DNA from: Leishmania infantum JPCM5
Taxonomy: Eukaryota > Euglenozoa > Kinetoplastea > Trypanosomatida > Trypanosomatidae
Assembly: GCF_000002875.2 (NCBI RefSeq)
Contig: NC_009404.2
Span: forward strand, 347,501 to 411,500
Length of the DNA stretch: 64,000 nt
Direction of reading: 5' to 3'
Positions 46,513 through 57,037 of this stretch are shown piece by piece. Below the pieces are notes generated by a model. That model searched no databases. It saw nothing but the letters and a program-made list of their open reading frames with translations, and was not told the origin of the DNA. Both the position numbers and the translations under genes were made by a program. Position 1 is the first letter of the stretch; each line of letters starts with the position of its first letter.

Positions 46513-48591
46513 ATGATCGCCCGGGTGCCGGTCTTGTGCTGCCGCCGCTCGTTGGCGTCTCGCCTTAGCGGCGCGGTCGCTGCGGCGCGCGCGCCCACAT
46601 TGGCCAGCAAGGTACGGCGAGCCTCGTCCACCTCCTCCCCGGAGACGCCGGTGTTCCCTTGCGCAGCGTCTGGCGCGGCAGCGGAGTGGTCTGCTGCTCT
46701 ACCGGACATCCCCTACGGCTTCCCGGAGAGAGACTCCACCGTTTTCGCCGCGGAGCGAAGCGGCGGCCTCCAGAAGCGGTGGCTGCAAGACCTTCCACGC
46801 CAGGTCAGCAGCAGCACCAATAGCGCCGGCCCCAATGCCGGCTCGATCCTGGTGGAGCGCTACCTCCCCAACAAAGAGGACTTCTGGCGGAGCCCGCCGT
46901 ACGAGGCGCTGCGTGAGATTGTGCTGCACTCCCCGTACCACGACGCGTTGAAGATTATCATGGAGCACGACTACCGCTTTCTCTTTGCCGATGTCATGTG
47001 CAACGCCGAGGCGCCGATGCCACACATCATCTACGAGGACTTCATGAAGTGTCTTACGTTCTCCTCGCGTCAGCAGCCGCCGGAGGAGCAGTTCGCGCTT
47101 CCCGAGCCCGTGTTGCGGGATCTGCTCTGCTGGGCGGCCTACCACTGCACGCTGGATCGCTTCTACTTCACCTCCGCCTCCACACTCTTTCGCAAGGTGG
47201 AGCAGGAGCAGCACATGAGTGCGGCCGTGCACAGTGCGTGGGTGTATATCTGCACGGCGGCGGGCAAGCTGGAAGAGGCGCTCGCCTACGCCGCCTACAT
47301 GGAGGCGAACCGCATCCCGTTTGACGCGGACGTTTTTGCCCGCTTGATGCACCCATCTCTCACACCGGCTCAGCAGCACCTGCAGCAGGCGCCGCAGACA
47401 TCGAAGGGCGTCGTGCTGCAGCGGCGCCTCTGCCAAGACATGAGCCAGCACCACGGCACGATGTCAGTGGCGGTGCACGCCATGTTCGTTTACCACATCC
47501 TGACTCTCCGGCACACGCGCAAGTGGGAGGTGCTGCGTGGAGCTGCGGAGCTGTTCAATCGGCGGCAACGGCGAGCGAGGAGCAGAAGCGGTCTTGTGGC
47601 TCCTGCCTCCTCCACGCCAGCTGCTGCGTCCGCCGCGGAGTCACCGCTCGAGGTGATCTGCTCCCGCACCATGCAGCTTGCTATGTCGCTCTTCTGTAGG
47701 GAGAAGGGCGTCCGCTGGGGGCCTCGCACGGCGAAGGAGATGATTGCCTTCATGTTGGACAACGAGGAGGCCGGCTGCACTATGGCGGACGTTCTATTTG
47801 TGCTGATGCGCATCCGACGCAACGAGCGCACAGGGATGCTGGCCGCGCTTCCCAGAACAGCTTTCAGCGCAGAGGAGCAGGAGGCGCTGCTGCGCGTCAC
47901 GTATCGCCGCACTCGGCGCGATCCGGCGTACGCGGTAGCGGGACCGCTGCTGCGTGAGCTGCTTGCAGCGGATGGGTTCAGTGGCGCAGCGGCAGGGGAT
48001 GACGGAAGCGGCAGCGACGAGGCTGTCAACCGTGCCATGCGGCACCTGCAGAAACTCGCCTCATCAGTGGCGGACTACGACGCCTACGCCGGGTCCTCAA
48101 ACCTCTCCATCTCTCCAGCAGCGGCTGTGGGTGCGCCGTATCGCGGCACGGGAGAACGATGTGCACCGGCAGCGGGGGATAGCGCAGCCGTTGACGACGA
48201 GCGGTGCAGCCTGACCTCTCTCTCGGGAGCCATGATGGAGCAGCTGCGCGAGGAAGAGATGCCATCGCCGCCGGCGGAAATAGCGCGCGATCTCTTGGCT
48301 GCCGTGATGGCGCTGGATCGCGAAAGCGTGGTAGCAGCACCGGCAACAAGAAGGGGGAGTGGTGACGCAAAGACAACGCTAAACGAGTCGTCGCGAACTG
48401 CATCCTTGGCGACGCCTGCAGCGCCAGAGGAGGATCGGCTTCGCGATCTTTATGTGTCTCTGGAAGCGATGGGGATACCGTCAAGCCTGTCTGCATGGTC
48501 GCTGCAGCAGCTGCAGCGGGAAGAAGAGGAGGCACGGCTCCACCGGCAGGCAGCGAATGCGTGGATATCGCCCGCCTACGTGCCACGGTAA
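46513..48591 (+). CDS. Probable mitochondrial protein with a PPR-like helical region
   Basis: The 692-residue protein starts MIARVPVLCCRRSLASRLSG and stays Arg/Ala/Ser-rich with few acids for about 45 residues, as in a mitochondrial presequence. A central block, about residues 215-290, includes SAAVHSAWVYICTAAGKLEE followed by ALAYAAYMEANRIPFDADVF. Its helix-turn-helix spacing, the GKLEEALAYAAYME stretch and the end IPFDADVFARL resemble a pentatricopeptide repeat. Other segments (EQEALLRVTYRRTRRD) are helical. PPR proteins in kinetoplast mitochondria bind RNA or belong to the mitoribosome, so an RNA-related role is likely but not shown. The C-terminal third is acidic/Ala-rich with a coiled helix (LQQLQREEEEARLHRQA) at the end. 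The start is the first ATG after the predicted acceptor. No specific homologue is recognised. Confidence 0.72.
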   Translation: MIARVPVLCCRRSLASRLSGAVAAARAPTLASKVRRASSTSSPETPVFPCAASGAAAEWSAALPDIPYGFPERDSTVFAAERSGGLQKRWLQDLPRQVSSSTNSAGPNAGSILVERYLPNKEDFWRSPPYEALREIVLHSPYHDALKIIMEHDYRFLFADVMCNAEAPMPHIIYEDFMKCLTFSSRQQPPEEQFALPEPVLRDLLCWAAYHCTLDRFYFTSASTLFRKVEQEQHMSAAVHSAWVYICTAAGKLEEALAYAAYMEANRIPFDADVFARLMHPSLTPAQQHLQQAPQTSKGVVLQRRLCQDMSQHHGTMSVAVHAMFVYHILTLRHTRKWEVLRGAAELFNRRQRRARSRSGLVAPASSTPAAASAAESPLEVICSRTMQLAMSLFCREKGVRWGPRTAKEMIAFMLDNEEAGCTMADVLFVLMRIRRNERTGMLAALPRTAFSAEEQEALLRVTYRRTRRDPAYAVAGPLLRELLAADGFSGAAAGDDGSGSDEAVNRAMRHLQKLASSVADYDAYAGSSNLSISPAAAVGAPYRGTGERCAPAAGDSAAVDDERCSLTSLSGAMMEQLREEEMPSPPAEIARDLLAAVMALDRESVVAAPATRRGSGDAKTTLNESSRTASLATPAAPEEDRLRDLYVSLEAMGIPSSLSAWSLQQLQREEEEARLHRQAANAWISPAYVPR

Positions 48592-49654
48592 GGTGTGTGG
48601 GGCTGGCGAAAGTAGCAAGCCCCAAAGCTGCCGTCACCCCACCCCCGGAAGCCGCACGCCTCTGATGGAATCATCCGTCGTCTTCTGCATCTCCTTGTGG
48701 TGTCTTACCCATCACATCCTCGCACATTGGTGTTTTGCCTCGCTTGTGTGAGCCTGCATATCTGTCTGTGCGCGCTGCTCGAGTTCTAAATCGCGAGAGC
48801 CCGGAAGGAACACACACGTGCCACTGACTCCCTAACAGAGCAAAACCTAACAAAAGCAATCCATGCGCGAAGGGAAGTCGGTTAACAGCCATGCAGCGCG
48901 TTAGCCACATCCAGATGCGCCTGGCCTATGTTCTGCCGCTTTTCTTTTCGCTGCTTGTGTCCGGGGAGGTGTCTCTCTTGAAAGGATGTGCAGCCCCAAC
49001 CGGGGCATCAGCGAGAAGGTCAAGTCAAAGCGGTCCTGAAAAGGGTGAGGTGCAGTGGATTCGACGTCTCCTGCAGCCCTATGCCTCGCTCGCCTCAGGC
49101 GGTGCGCCGCTTGGCAGTGCAGAGGAGGTGGTGGATAAGGAGCGGGGTGAAGGAGGCTTTAGAGTCACGAAGCGTCACCGTGAGAATGGGCGTCCATCGT
49201 CGCACAGCACCGCAGTTGCTCGCGACATGTCCGTGATTTTTTTTTTGCGCTTGCGGCAGCGGCATTGCGATGATGTTCCTGTCCGCTCTTACGCTCGCGG
49301 TACTTCCTCTCTCGCTGCCCCACCCCACTTCCTTTCTCTTCCATGTCCTTCCCTACGCACACGCGCACATGCATGTAGTAGGTGTGCGCCAGCGCAACGT
49401 GTGAGAGACACACTAAATCAGAGAGTGCCCTGGAAAAGGGGCCGCAGCATCTACCTCCGCCTGGCTCTCCCCATCTCCATCACCGCGCCTTCGCCGTCCT
49501 CTTGCATGGGGCGCTGTTGTGTTTCACTTGTGCATAGACTACGTGTGGCTTGTGTGCATGTGTGCATGAGTGTACGCTGGAACGCAAAGAAAGCGAACCG
49601 CACCCCTGACCGTAGACAGCCATCAACGTGCTCGAAGCGTTCGCCGTCGCGACC
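48592..49654. other. Spacer with a doubtful small ORF (48891-49236)
   Basis: A frame opens with ATG at 48891 and begins MQRVSHIQMRLAYVLPLFFS, hydrophobic like a signal peptide. Third-position GC looks moderate until about 49236, where a T(9) run occurs. Beyond that the frame reads C/T-rich sequence and ends at 49658, overlapping the next start. It is not accepted as a gene but is noted. No other coding sequence is supported. Confidence 0.45.
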
Positions 49655-51181
49655 ATGAGGTCCGTTCAGTTCCCCATGATCCGCAGCTGTGGGCTAGTGC
49701 TCGCCTCCATCGAGGCCTCTCCGCGCCGTGCGCTGTCGGGGCGTCCGAGCGTCGCGTCCCGTACGGCCGTGGTCGCTCTCTTGTGCAGTCGACGCTGGCA
49801 CGCGGTGGCAGCGGCACCTAGCGCTGGATATGCCGCTCCTGCAGCTCGACGCCTTCCGACGGCGGCGGAGGCGGAAGCCGAACTCCAGGCATGGGCCAGC
49901 AGCGCCGCAGGCTCATCGACGCTTGCGCTCTCGGGGAAGTCGCTGGTGCTCTGTGTAGCAGCCCTGCAGCTGCATGAAGCCGCAGCGGCGACACAAGACA
50001 GCAAGACGAGCAGCACCAGCTTTACAGAACTTGTACACCGCTACCTTGGTGCACTCGCCATGCACATCTACAAGCGCTTCAACGCACCGGGGAAGCCAAG
50101 CGCGGCGGCGGTGCTCTATGCCGATGTCGAGTCCGCCCACATCCGATCCGAGTCCTTGCAAGCCTCTGTGCAGTACCTCGCGCACAAGGCCTTTCAAAGC
50201 AGCGTTAGCAGCGCCTCTGTACGTGATGGCGCGGGTCAGGTCACAGGTGGGACGGCGGCCGATCTTGCAGACACTCTGAGCGCCGAGCGCGACCTGGAAC
50301 TTACGCTAGAGGCTACGCTGGCACTGCTTGCCGGTCACCAGATCTCGCAGGTGTACCTCGCCGCCGTGGCAGCGAAGGAAGTCGGCACAGCTGCGACGGC
50401 GGCGGCCATGGTGCCGCACGCCGAGTCCACCTGCCACTACATCGGCAACGTCGTGGCCCTCATCTCGAAACCTCTGCAAGCGCCACCGACATCTTCCGCA
50501 GAACCGGCAGCGGCATTGTCGCTGCCCCCCGCAAAGCGCGAGTTCTGGGCGCACACGGCGAAGCGACTAACGTCGGTGCTGTACGTGGCGCTGCTTTCCG
50601 CGCAGTCGAACTTCACAGATGCGCAGCTTATCGGGCAGATGTTCCGCGATCTGCTGCGCAGGGTTTATGGCGCGGAAGGCGGCACGTTCGGCATGAGACG
50701 CTCGCTGCACTACACGCTGACGGTGGCGGTGCCGTACGTACTGAAGAGCTTCGCGATGATATTGGATGTCTTCCAGCAGCAGCAGCGCGCGGCAGCGGAG
50801 AGAGCGGCGGCGGCGAAGGCCGCGGCGGCAGCCGAGAAGGGATTTGGCGCTAGCCCAAGGGCCCCCAGTATAAGCACAAGCGCATCATCTACTGGCTCTC
50901 CACGGCCAAGGAAGGGGGTCTCCACCAAAGCACCTGGCTCTGCGGCGGCTGTGGGCCCATCCTCAGAAAAAATGCACCGGGCAACGCTGCTGGTGTTGTG
51001 TGTGGCAGCGATGCTGTACATTGGGTCTTCACGCAGCAACCTCTTTTCCGCAGCGACGCCATCCTCCTCCTCTTCTCAACTGGCCACCGCCACGGTGGAG
51101 CCGGCGGCAGACAGAGAGGTCATGCAAACATACAAGAAGCTCTCCGCCATGGCAGCGTGTGAGCCACGGCACCGCAGCTGA
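49655..51181 (+). CDS. Unidentified protein with mitochondrial-type N-terminus and a C-terminal membrane segment
   Basis: I do not recognise this 508-residue protein. It starts MRSVQFPMIRSCGLVLASIE and is rich in Arg, Ser and Ala with few acids for about 70 residues, as in a mitochondrial presequence. The middle is Ala/Leu-rich and helical (LELTLEATLALLAGHQISQV, AALQLHEAAAATQ). Around residues 370-395 there is a charged alanine helix with QQQQRAAAERAAAAKAAAA. A hydrophobic stretch, TLLVLCVAAMLYIGS at about residues 443-457, could cross a membrane and leave a short tail outside. Such a layout would fit a mitochondrial membrane protein. The frame opens earlier at a GTG (49628), but ATG at 49655 is the first ATG. 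Coding status is well supported by length and composition; function is unknown. Confidence 0.72.
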   Translation: MRSVQFPMIRSCGLVLASIEASPRRALSGRPSVASRTAVVALLCSRRWHAVAAAPSAGYAAPAARRLPTAAEAEAELQAWASSAAGSSTLALSGKSLVLCVAALQLHEAAAATQDSKTSSTSFTELVHRYLGALAMHIYKRFNAPGKPSAAAVLYADVESAHIRSESLQASVQYLAHKAFQSSVSSASVRDGAGQVTGGTAADLADTLSAERDLELTLEATLALLAGHQISQVYLAAVAAKEVGTAATAAAMVPHAESTCHYIGNVVALISKPLQAPPTSSAEPAAALSLPPAKREFWAHTAKRLTSVLYVALLSAQSNFTDAQLIGQMFRDLLRRVYGAEGGTFGMRRSLHYTLTVAVPYVLKSFAMILDVFQQQQRAAAERAAAAKAAAAAEKGFGASPRAPSISTSASSTGSPRPRKGVSTKAPGSAAAVGPSSEKMHRATLLVLCVAAMLYIGSSRSNLFSAATPSSSSSQLATATVEPAADREVMQTYKKLSAMAACEPRHRS

Positions 51182-51821
51182 CGTAAGCAGCCTGCTCGCA
51201 AACGTACAAAGATGCGGGGACACACCTCCACGGTAAGCAGGGGGGAGCGTGTTCTCTCTGCCGCACTCCCCTCCGACCCCGTTGCGCATTAGAGCAGCCC
51301 TTTGGGCCCCATCAGCGGCGCTTGCCATTGCACAGTGAGTTGGGGGAGGCGGTGGGATGTGGTGGAGGTGGTTGTGTCTGTGCGCGTGTGTTGCCTTTTC
51401 TCTTTGCGATGGTTGGACGCGTGTGTAGAGAGGCTGCCGGCTGAGTCTTGATGTGCAGCCGGGAGAGAGGAAGCGCGGTTCCGCCAGAGTGCACAGCCTC
51501 GACTCACTCCTAATACAGCAGCATTAACGCATGCACTAACAAAACAATGAAGCCGGCTCTTCCGCAACGGCGGGTGCTCTGTGTCTGTGTGTGCCTATGC
51601 GCCCGTCTCGGTCTCGACGTAGAAGTGTATGTGTCTGTCGGTGTGTCTTCAGCGCCACCACTGACCCGCCCACCCCCTCCTCCTCCTGCTCCTCACCGCA
51701 GGCGAGGTGAGAGGCAAAGCGGACGCAGACACAGCAAGAGAGGGCGAGCCACGCCGACGCATGCGCGCGCGCACACCCACACACGTCGAGAGCACGTCCA
51801 TTCTCATCCTTGTGCCGGGTA

Positions 51822-51825
<4 letters not shown>

Positions 51826-51855
<30 letters not shown>
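51826..51855 (+). repeat. (GT)n microsatellite
   Basis: About 15 GT units in the spacer after the C-terminal-membrane-segment gene. Confidence 0.9.
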
Positions 51856-51856
<1 letters not shown>

Positions 51857-52326
51857 TAACAACGACGGAGAGTTCACCGCTCTACCGCTGGCCACGAAGG
51901 CAAAATTAAAAGGACGAAGCAAAGAAGGAAGAGAAAGAAAGAGAGGGGGAGGAGGACGGGCGCACAGTGCGAATTACTTCGGAAACGGCAGCTCAAATGC
52001 CGGCAGCCAGATACCCCTCGAACGCCCCGCAATCTCTCGATGATTCATAAGGCGAAGGATACGGCGAGAGCAGCGCCGTCGCCCGACATTGAGCGAGGCA
52101 CGTGCGAAAACTGGCTTCCGTTCACACATCTCTCTCTCTCGCGCGTCGTCGGTGCAGTTCTGAGGCGATGATGCGGATGCAAGATTGCTCGACGCTCTTT
52201 CTCCCCATTCCGACCGCCACCAACGTCTGCACCTCTTCTTTACTTTCTCTATATCCCTTGGCCCTGGAATCTCGCCCCGACCCGCTGTGGGCCGGCCGCG
52301 TCCTACATCGATTGCTCAGTGTATGT

Positions 52327-52347
52327 GCGTGTGTGTGTGTGTGTGTG
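52327..52347 (+). repeat. (GT)n microsatellite
   Basis: About ten GT units in the same spacer. Confidence 0.85.
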
Positions 52348-53540
52348 CACCTGCATGCGTGGGGTGGGATGAGTAGGTGACGCAAATCGAGTCGTTGGAG
52401 ATCAAAGTTGGAAAGTAAAGAAAACCCTCAAGCAGGTGCTTTCTTGTGGGACTCGCCTAGAAACCTGCGGCACTCCCGATGGACTTCTTCCCCGGTGCGG
52501 AACGAGTTGCAACGCAATGGCCCAGTGGCGCCACTAGAAAGGAAGGCGATGTGCGTCTGAGTGCTGGTTTGCACACACACACACACACGCGGAGGTGGGG
52601 ACGACATGATGACGTACAACGTGAAAATACGAATTCCTAACAAAACGACTGAAGACGCTCTTCTTTCTCAAGAGAGGAAGAAAAGGAGATGCATATTTTC
52701 GGTTCTGCTATGCTCTGACGTCTTCCTTCGCAAGTGTGTGCGTGTGTGTGTGCAAAATTATGCGCCTGTGTGTCATGGAGGGAACCAAGGGATAAAGCAG
52801 CAGGTGCAATCTATCCCGGCCCCCACCCGCCCGTCCGCACCTGTCCTCCCTAACAACACCCTGTTTCCGTCTCCTGCTGCCAGACGCTCGAGGTCGCACA
52901 GGGTGGCGACGGAGACTTATCCAAGCAAGAGCCACAAAAAAAAAGAAAAGCAGATGTACTGTCTCGACGAACCACCGCAACGCACGCAGGGGATCTCCTG
53001 AGTACATGAGCTCCCGATGTGCAAGTGACTCTGTGTGCCTGGCATTTCTCGCTTTTTGCCAGGGCTTCTCAGCGCCACCGTTCTCCCTCTCTCTGTTCAC
53101 CGGTCCCCGCCCAACCCCATCCCCCTTTGCGGCGTGCGCATGTTGACATCAGAGAGAGGGAGCCAGGTCATTGCAAAGGCGAGCGAAGATGTGCGCGCAC
53201 ACGCTCGCTGCGATCGTAGCGGCACCGCTTGTGCGGTATGCAACCATCGTCTCTCCGCCTCCCGCTCACGATCAGCTGCCATCCTCGCAATCCCGAGTGC
53301 ATTCAACCTGATCAGCAAACTTCAGTGCATCCCCCAAAGAAGGGCAACTCCTCTCTCCAGAAAACGGCAACGTGGCACAGACGCTCAGCGCTGCCCCTCG
53401 CTTCTACTTTCCCTTCACTTACTTTCTTCCTGGCTGGTCGGTAGTTCAGTCCAACATCCTCTGGTTGCGGTCCAGACAGTCTTCACCACCGCCCCCCCAC
53501 CCCCTATCCCACCCACCCACGAACGCACTGAAGTGCCTTC

Positions 53541-53576
53541 TCTCTCCCCCTCCCCATTGCCGCTGGCCCACGCCAG
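53541..53576 (+). promoter_or_regulatory. Predicted trans-splice acceptor for the 718-aa gene
   Basis: A C/T tract (53541-53558) is followed by CGCCAG with AG at 53575-53576, about 16 nt before the ATG at 53593. An alternative AG at 53359-53360 also follows a C/T tract. Confidence 0.35.
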
Positions 53577-53592
53577 ACGACCAGAGGCACGC

Positions 53593-55749
53593 ATGGAACT
53601 GCATCCTCTCCAAACCGCAGCGGTGCGCATCCTGTTTTGTGGGCGACCCGCCCTGACGACCGGTGTCGTGAACCTGCGCGTGCTCCTTGGTGGCGACGGG
53701 CAGTACTGCCTGGCAGAGAAGCGAAAGGCAAAGCTGCACCATAGCAGCCGCCATGGCACCCGGGGAGACGCGGCAGTCAGCAACGGCGTCGAAGTGAGTG
53801 CTGATTCCGAGGAGAAGCGCGAGAGTGTCTACCGCGTCTGCTCCTCTGAAGGGCTGCCCGACGGATGCTATTACGTGAAGGCAGATCGACACTACTGGGT
53901 CATGCACATGAAGGGGGAACTCAGGGCAGCCATCTCAACCGCGGCAGCACCAACCCATCCTTCCGCATCACTTTGGAACACGCAAGCCACCCTGGCCTCG
54001 TCACCGATGCCTTTAGCAGCAACCGCATCGACAGCGGAGCCCTCGAAGGTGGAAGAAGACGTGTTGGCGAGGAGAGCACAAGACCAAGGTACTGCTGCTA
54101 GTGCCCCTGCAGAAGCGGCGGGTGCGATGGCGGCGACGGCAGAGTCGCCCTCAGCTCTGGCACCTGCAGATGGTGCGGCGCGTGCTGGTGCGGCAAGAAA
54201 GCAGAAGGTAGTTTCGACGAAGCGAAAGTGCACGAGACGCCTGAAGGCTGTGGAAGAGGGCATGGAGAAACTCCCGCTGATCACCACCACATTCTCCGAT
54301 CCGGGCTCTCTCGCGGAAGCGTCACCAACGCAAGAGCAGCAGCAGAGGGCGTCCATGCATGCTGTGGACGTAGTCGGCGATGTTGAGGAGGCGCTAGGAG
54401 AGCAGCTCCTGGGCACTCCTCTCTCCGCGCGGCAAGCAGCCAAGGTGGCAACCGACGTCCTCGTCACGTGTGAAGAGACGCCACCCTCACTGCAGCAGCA
54501 GGAAAAGCAGTGGGAGAGACGCAAGAAGACTTCGCGTGTGCACGTCGACGCCGTCGCCGAGGACTGCAAAGGCAGCGAGGCTGATGCGGCGGGATGCTGC
54601 GTGAGCGCAAAAAAGACACGCGACAGCAGCCGTACAGGTGGCGGCAACGACCTCAATGTCGAAGTTGTAGGCGGCACGCCTCTTGTGGAGCAGCTGGTCG
54701 CCGATGCATCTCAGCCCCCGAAGCAGCCGCAACATCGTGGAAAGCGGCGCCGCAGCGATGAAGTCACTGCCGAGGATCCGCCGGCACTACCCTCCGTGCG
54801 GTACCCGAGCACTCAGGTCAAGCCTCTGACGTCGTCTTTCCCAGAGACGTCGCCGCTTCCGACGCCGGAAAAGAGCAAGGCGGCGCGGAGGAAGATGGGC
54901 CTGAGGCAAGACGAGGACGAGGCTTCCGCGCCTGCATCATCTGCCAATCTAAGGGATACCACCCTACCTCTGCCGTCGGCACTCACCGGCAGCGACACCG
55001 AAAGTGCCCCAATGCCGGCATCACCTGCATGCAAGTCACGCAAGTCCAGCACTGCCACCTCAGCAGCGTTCGCCGCAGCAGCATCGGATGCAGCCGACAC
55101 GGCCACTTTATCGAAGATTCCAGCACCGCCTCTTTCCCCGCTTTCTCATCGCCCTGTGCCGGGCGGGCGGCAAATCACCCGTCCACATGGTAAGAAGACG
55201 CCAAACCACGCGGGCACGAACACGGCTTCTCTTGCTCATCCTCCTCCACGGCAGGCGCCGCCGCAGCAGCAGCAACAGGAAGAAGAAAACCCCCCTGCGA
55301 AGCGATCGCCGGCCTCCGCTCCGCAGGAAACCACCCCGAACATCCTCTACAGCAACCGCAGCAGCGACGTCGCGGCTCCCACTGCCCGTGACATAATGCA
55401 ACAGCAGCAGCACGGCAGCCACTCAGCGCTCAACTCTCCTTCAACCCAATCGCAGGTCGGCGCGGATCGATCGGCGAGCACCAGCAGTCTCCTGGGGCCT
55501 CTACTGTCTCCGCTGCTGCAGCGCCAGTCTCAGTGGGGTGGTATCGGCGGTGGCGCTGCCGGATCGAGGGGATTGCATGAGAGTATGATGAGCGGAGGCA
55601 GCGGCGGCGGCGGCTTCTTTCCATCCGACAGCCCCGCGCTGGGCTTCACACAGGTGCACAGCACGCTGGCAGAAGAGTTCAGCCTGGATGTGTCAGAGAC
55701 AGAGTCGTCGTCGGCGGCCTCGGAGTATCTGTACGATTTGGAAGAGTAG
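53593..55749 (+). CDS. Low-complexity protein of unknown function (718 aa)
   Basis: I do not recognise this protein. The first 115 residues look folded: MELHPLQTAAVRILFCGRPA, then VNLRVLLGGDGQYCLAEKRK, then LPDGCYYVKADRHYWVMHMK. They alternate strands and turns and may form a small beta-rich domain. The remaining 600 residues are Ala/Ser/Pro/Gln-rich with basic clusters such as KRKCTRRLKA and GKRRRSDE, and SPLSHRPVPGG and SPLLQRQS stretches, which suggests a disordered, possibly nuclear and phosphorylated region. It ends acidic (SETESSSAASEYLYDLEE). The frame is open for 186 codons upstream of the chosen ATG, but that part crosses C/T tracts and the predicted acceptor, so ATG at 53593, just before the structured part, is preferred. 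Coding status is good; function is unknown. Confidence 0.7.
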   Translation: MELHPLQTAAVRILFCGRPALTTGVVNLRVLLGGDGQYCLAEKRKAKLHHSSRHGTRGDAAVSNGVEVSADSEEKRESVYRVCSSEGLPDGCYYVKADRHYWVMHMKGELRAAISTAAAPTHPSASLWNTQATLASSPMPLAATASTAEPSKVEEDVLARRAQDQGTAASAPAEAAGAMAATAESPSALAPADGAARAGAARKQKVVSTKRKCTRRLKAVEEGMEKLPLITTTFSDPGSLAEASPTQEQQQRASMHAVDVVGDVEEALGEQLLGTPLSARQAAKVATDVLVTCEETPPSLQQQEKQWERRKKTSRVHVDAVAEDCKGSEADAAGCCVSAKKTRDSSRTGGGNDLNVEVVGGTPLVEQLVADASQPPKQPQHRGKRRRSDEVTAEDPPALPSVRYPSTQVKPLTSSFPETSPLPTPEKSKAARRKMGLRQDEDEASAPASSANLRDTTLPLPSALTGSDTESAPMPASPACKSRKSSTATSAAFAAAASDAADTATLSKIPAPPLSPLSHRPVPGGRQITRPHGKKTPNHAGTNTASLAHPPPRQAPPQQQQQEEENPPAKRSPASAPQETTPNILYSNRSSDVAAPTARDIMQQQQHGSHSALNSPSTQSQVGADRSASTSSLLGPLLSPLLQRQSQWGGIGGGAAGSRGLHESMMSGGSGGGGFFPSDSPALGFTQVHSTLAEEFSLDVSETESSSAASEYLYDLEE

Positions 55750-56713
55750 CACTGAAGGTGGGGAAGAGGAGGGGACAGGCGCCGTGGCAGAGAGGCAGCG
55801 CGTCACCGTGTGGCCTGTTTGGGGGGAGGGGGTCGAGAAGAGCGGTGGCTGTGGGCACTTCTGCAGCGGCTAGCAGTGCCTTCTTTCGCATGGATGCCTT
55901 TGCCCTATCGCCCGTGGAGTCCATGGCGTGCTCGCCCTCCTCCTTCGTGTCGCTGATTCTCCCCGTCTGCGCGTTGATCGCGAGCAGAGGTCTGCCTTCC
56001 GACCAGCAACAAGAAGCTGGTTTGTACGGCAGCGAAACGAAGAAAAAAAAAACATTTTTTAAAGGTGGCCATGATAATGATGCACATCTGTACCGGAACG
56101 TTTTTGTGACGGGTTTTGGGTGCGTGCGCTTACTCAGTGTTTCGATCGCACCTTGGCGACGACACAGCTGAAGGGCACCGAGTGTATCGTCGCCAATTCC
56201 TCCCTCGGTCGCTCCTGCCACCGCGCATGATGCAGCGACGATCTTCGTGACAGCCACAGTGCTGAGGAGGGCTTGTAGGACCCACGCGAGGCAGGGAAAG
56301 GGCGACATAAACGGTTCCTGCGCGTCACCATGGAAAGCATGATCGCTGGCTTTTGGCCTCCGCCACGCACTGCAACGCGACTCTCCACTTTGCGCGTGTG
56401 TGCCTCGCCGCGCGTTACTGTTCTTTCCCCCTTTTCTCCATCATATGCATACATCTACATGTATCGATATGTATGCCCAGCAGTGGGGTGGGGCACCGCG
56501 CTTGCACACGCTCGTCTTACCTCTCACGCATCCACCGCCAATCATCGCTATCCTCAACCCCTTTTCTTGACCCCTTCCTCTCTCTCTCTATCTGCTCTCA
56601 TTGACCGACTTACTTCTGAGAGGAAGCAGGCTCTCGAACAGCAGAGGGCAAGCCGAAAACGTCTATCACACACAGACGTACACACGGGCATACTCCGTTA
56701 CATCTCTCCAACC
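55750..56713. other. Intergenic spacer, no gene seen
   Basis: Contains an A(10) run near 56043-56052 next to T and A runs, and C/T-rich sequence at about 56559-56600. No coding region is supported. Confidence 0.65.
56559..56620 (+). promoter_or_regulatory. Predicted trans-splice acceptor for the glutaredoxin gene
   Basis: A C/T-rich tract (56559-56600) leads to TTACTTCTGAG with AG at 56619-56620. No ATG lies between it and the start at 56714, giving a 93-nt 5' UTR. Confidence 0.5.
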
Positions 56714-57037
56714 ATGAATCAAGCCCTAGACCCTGCACGTGCGCCGCAGTTCCTGGACTCGATGCTGCGCCGCAACCGCATCGTGCTCATCTCCGCCACC
56801 TACTGCCAGTTCTCCACCAAGCTGAAGATGTTGCTGATTGAGCTGAAGCACCGCTTTGTCTCGCTGGAGATCGACATCATTCCCAACGGGCGAGAGGTTT
56901 TTCAGGAGGTGGTAGCCCGCACCGGCGTGCACACAGTGCCGCAGGTGTTCCTCAACGGTAAGTACCTTGGCGGATACGACGACCTCATCGCGCTCTACCA
57001 CAAGAGAGAGCTCTCCGAGACTCTGGAGAAGCGGTGA
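56714..57037 (+). CDS. GRX2: Grx2-type glutaredoxin with CQFS active site
   Basis: The 107-residue protein has a full glutaredoxin fold. ISATYCQFSTKLKMLLIELK (residues 26-45) carries the active site C31-Q-F-S34. HTVPQVFLNGKYLGGYDDLI (73-92) carries the T74-V75-P76 cis-proline loop and the G86-G87 turn that bind glutathione or trypanothione. Glutaredoxins reduce disulfides and mixed glutathione disulfides; those with a single active-site cysteine may also carry iron-sulfur clusters. The best match is the mitochondrial Grx2 of trypanosomes, whose T. brucei form I recall as having CQFC, so here the second cysteine is replaced by serine. The normal dithiol reaction would therefore be lost and only the monothiol reaction remain. 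No clear presequence is seen; Grx2 is recalled as an intermembrane-space protein that enters without one. The start is the first ATG after the predicted acceptor. Confidence 0.87.
   Translation: MNQALDPARAPQFLDSMLRRNRIVLISATYCQFSTKLKMLLIELKHRFVSLEIDIIPNGREVFQEVVARTGVHTVPQVFLNGKYLGGYDDLIALYHKRELSETLEKR

Larger units (their letters stand above)
51182..53592. other. 2.4 kb spacer without a supported gene
   Basis: Contains GT repeats (51826-51855 and 52327-52347), an A/G-rich stretch (51901-51955), a CA repeat (52571-52589) and C/T tracts at about 53395-53530 ahead of the next gene. Open frames here are short or cross microsatellites. Confidence 0.65.
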
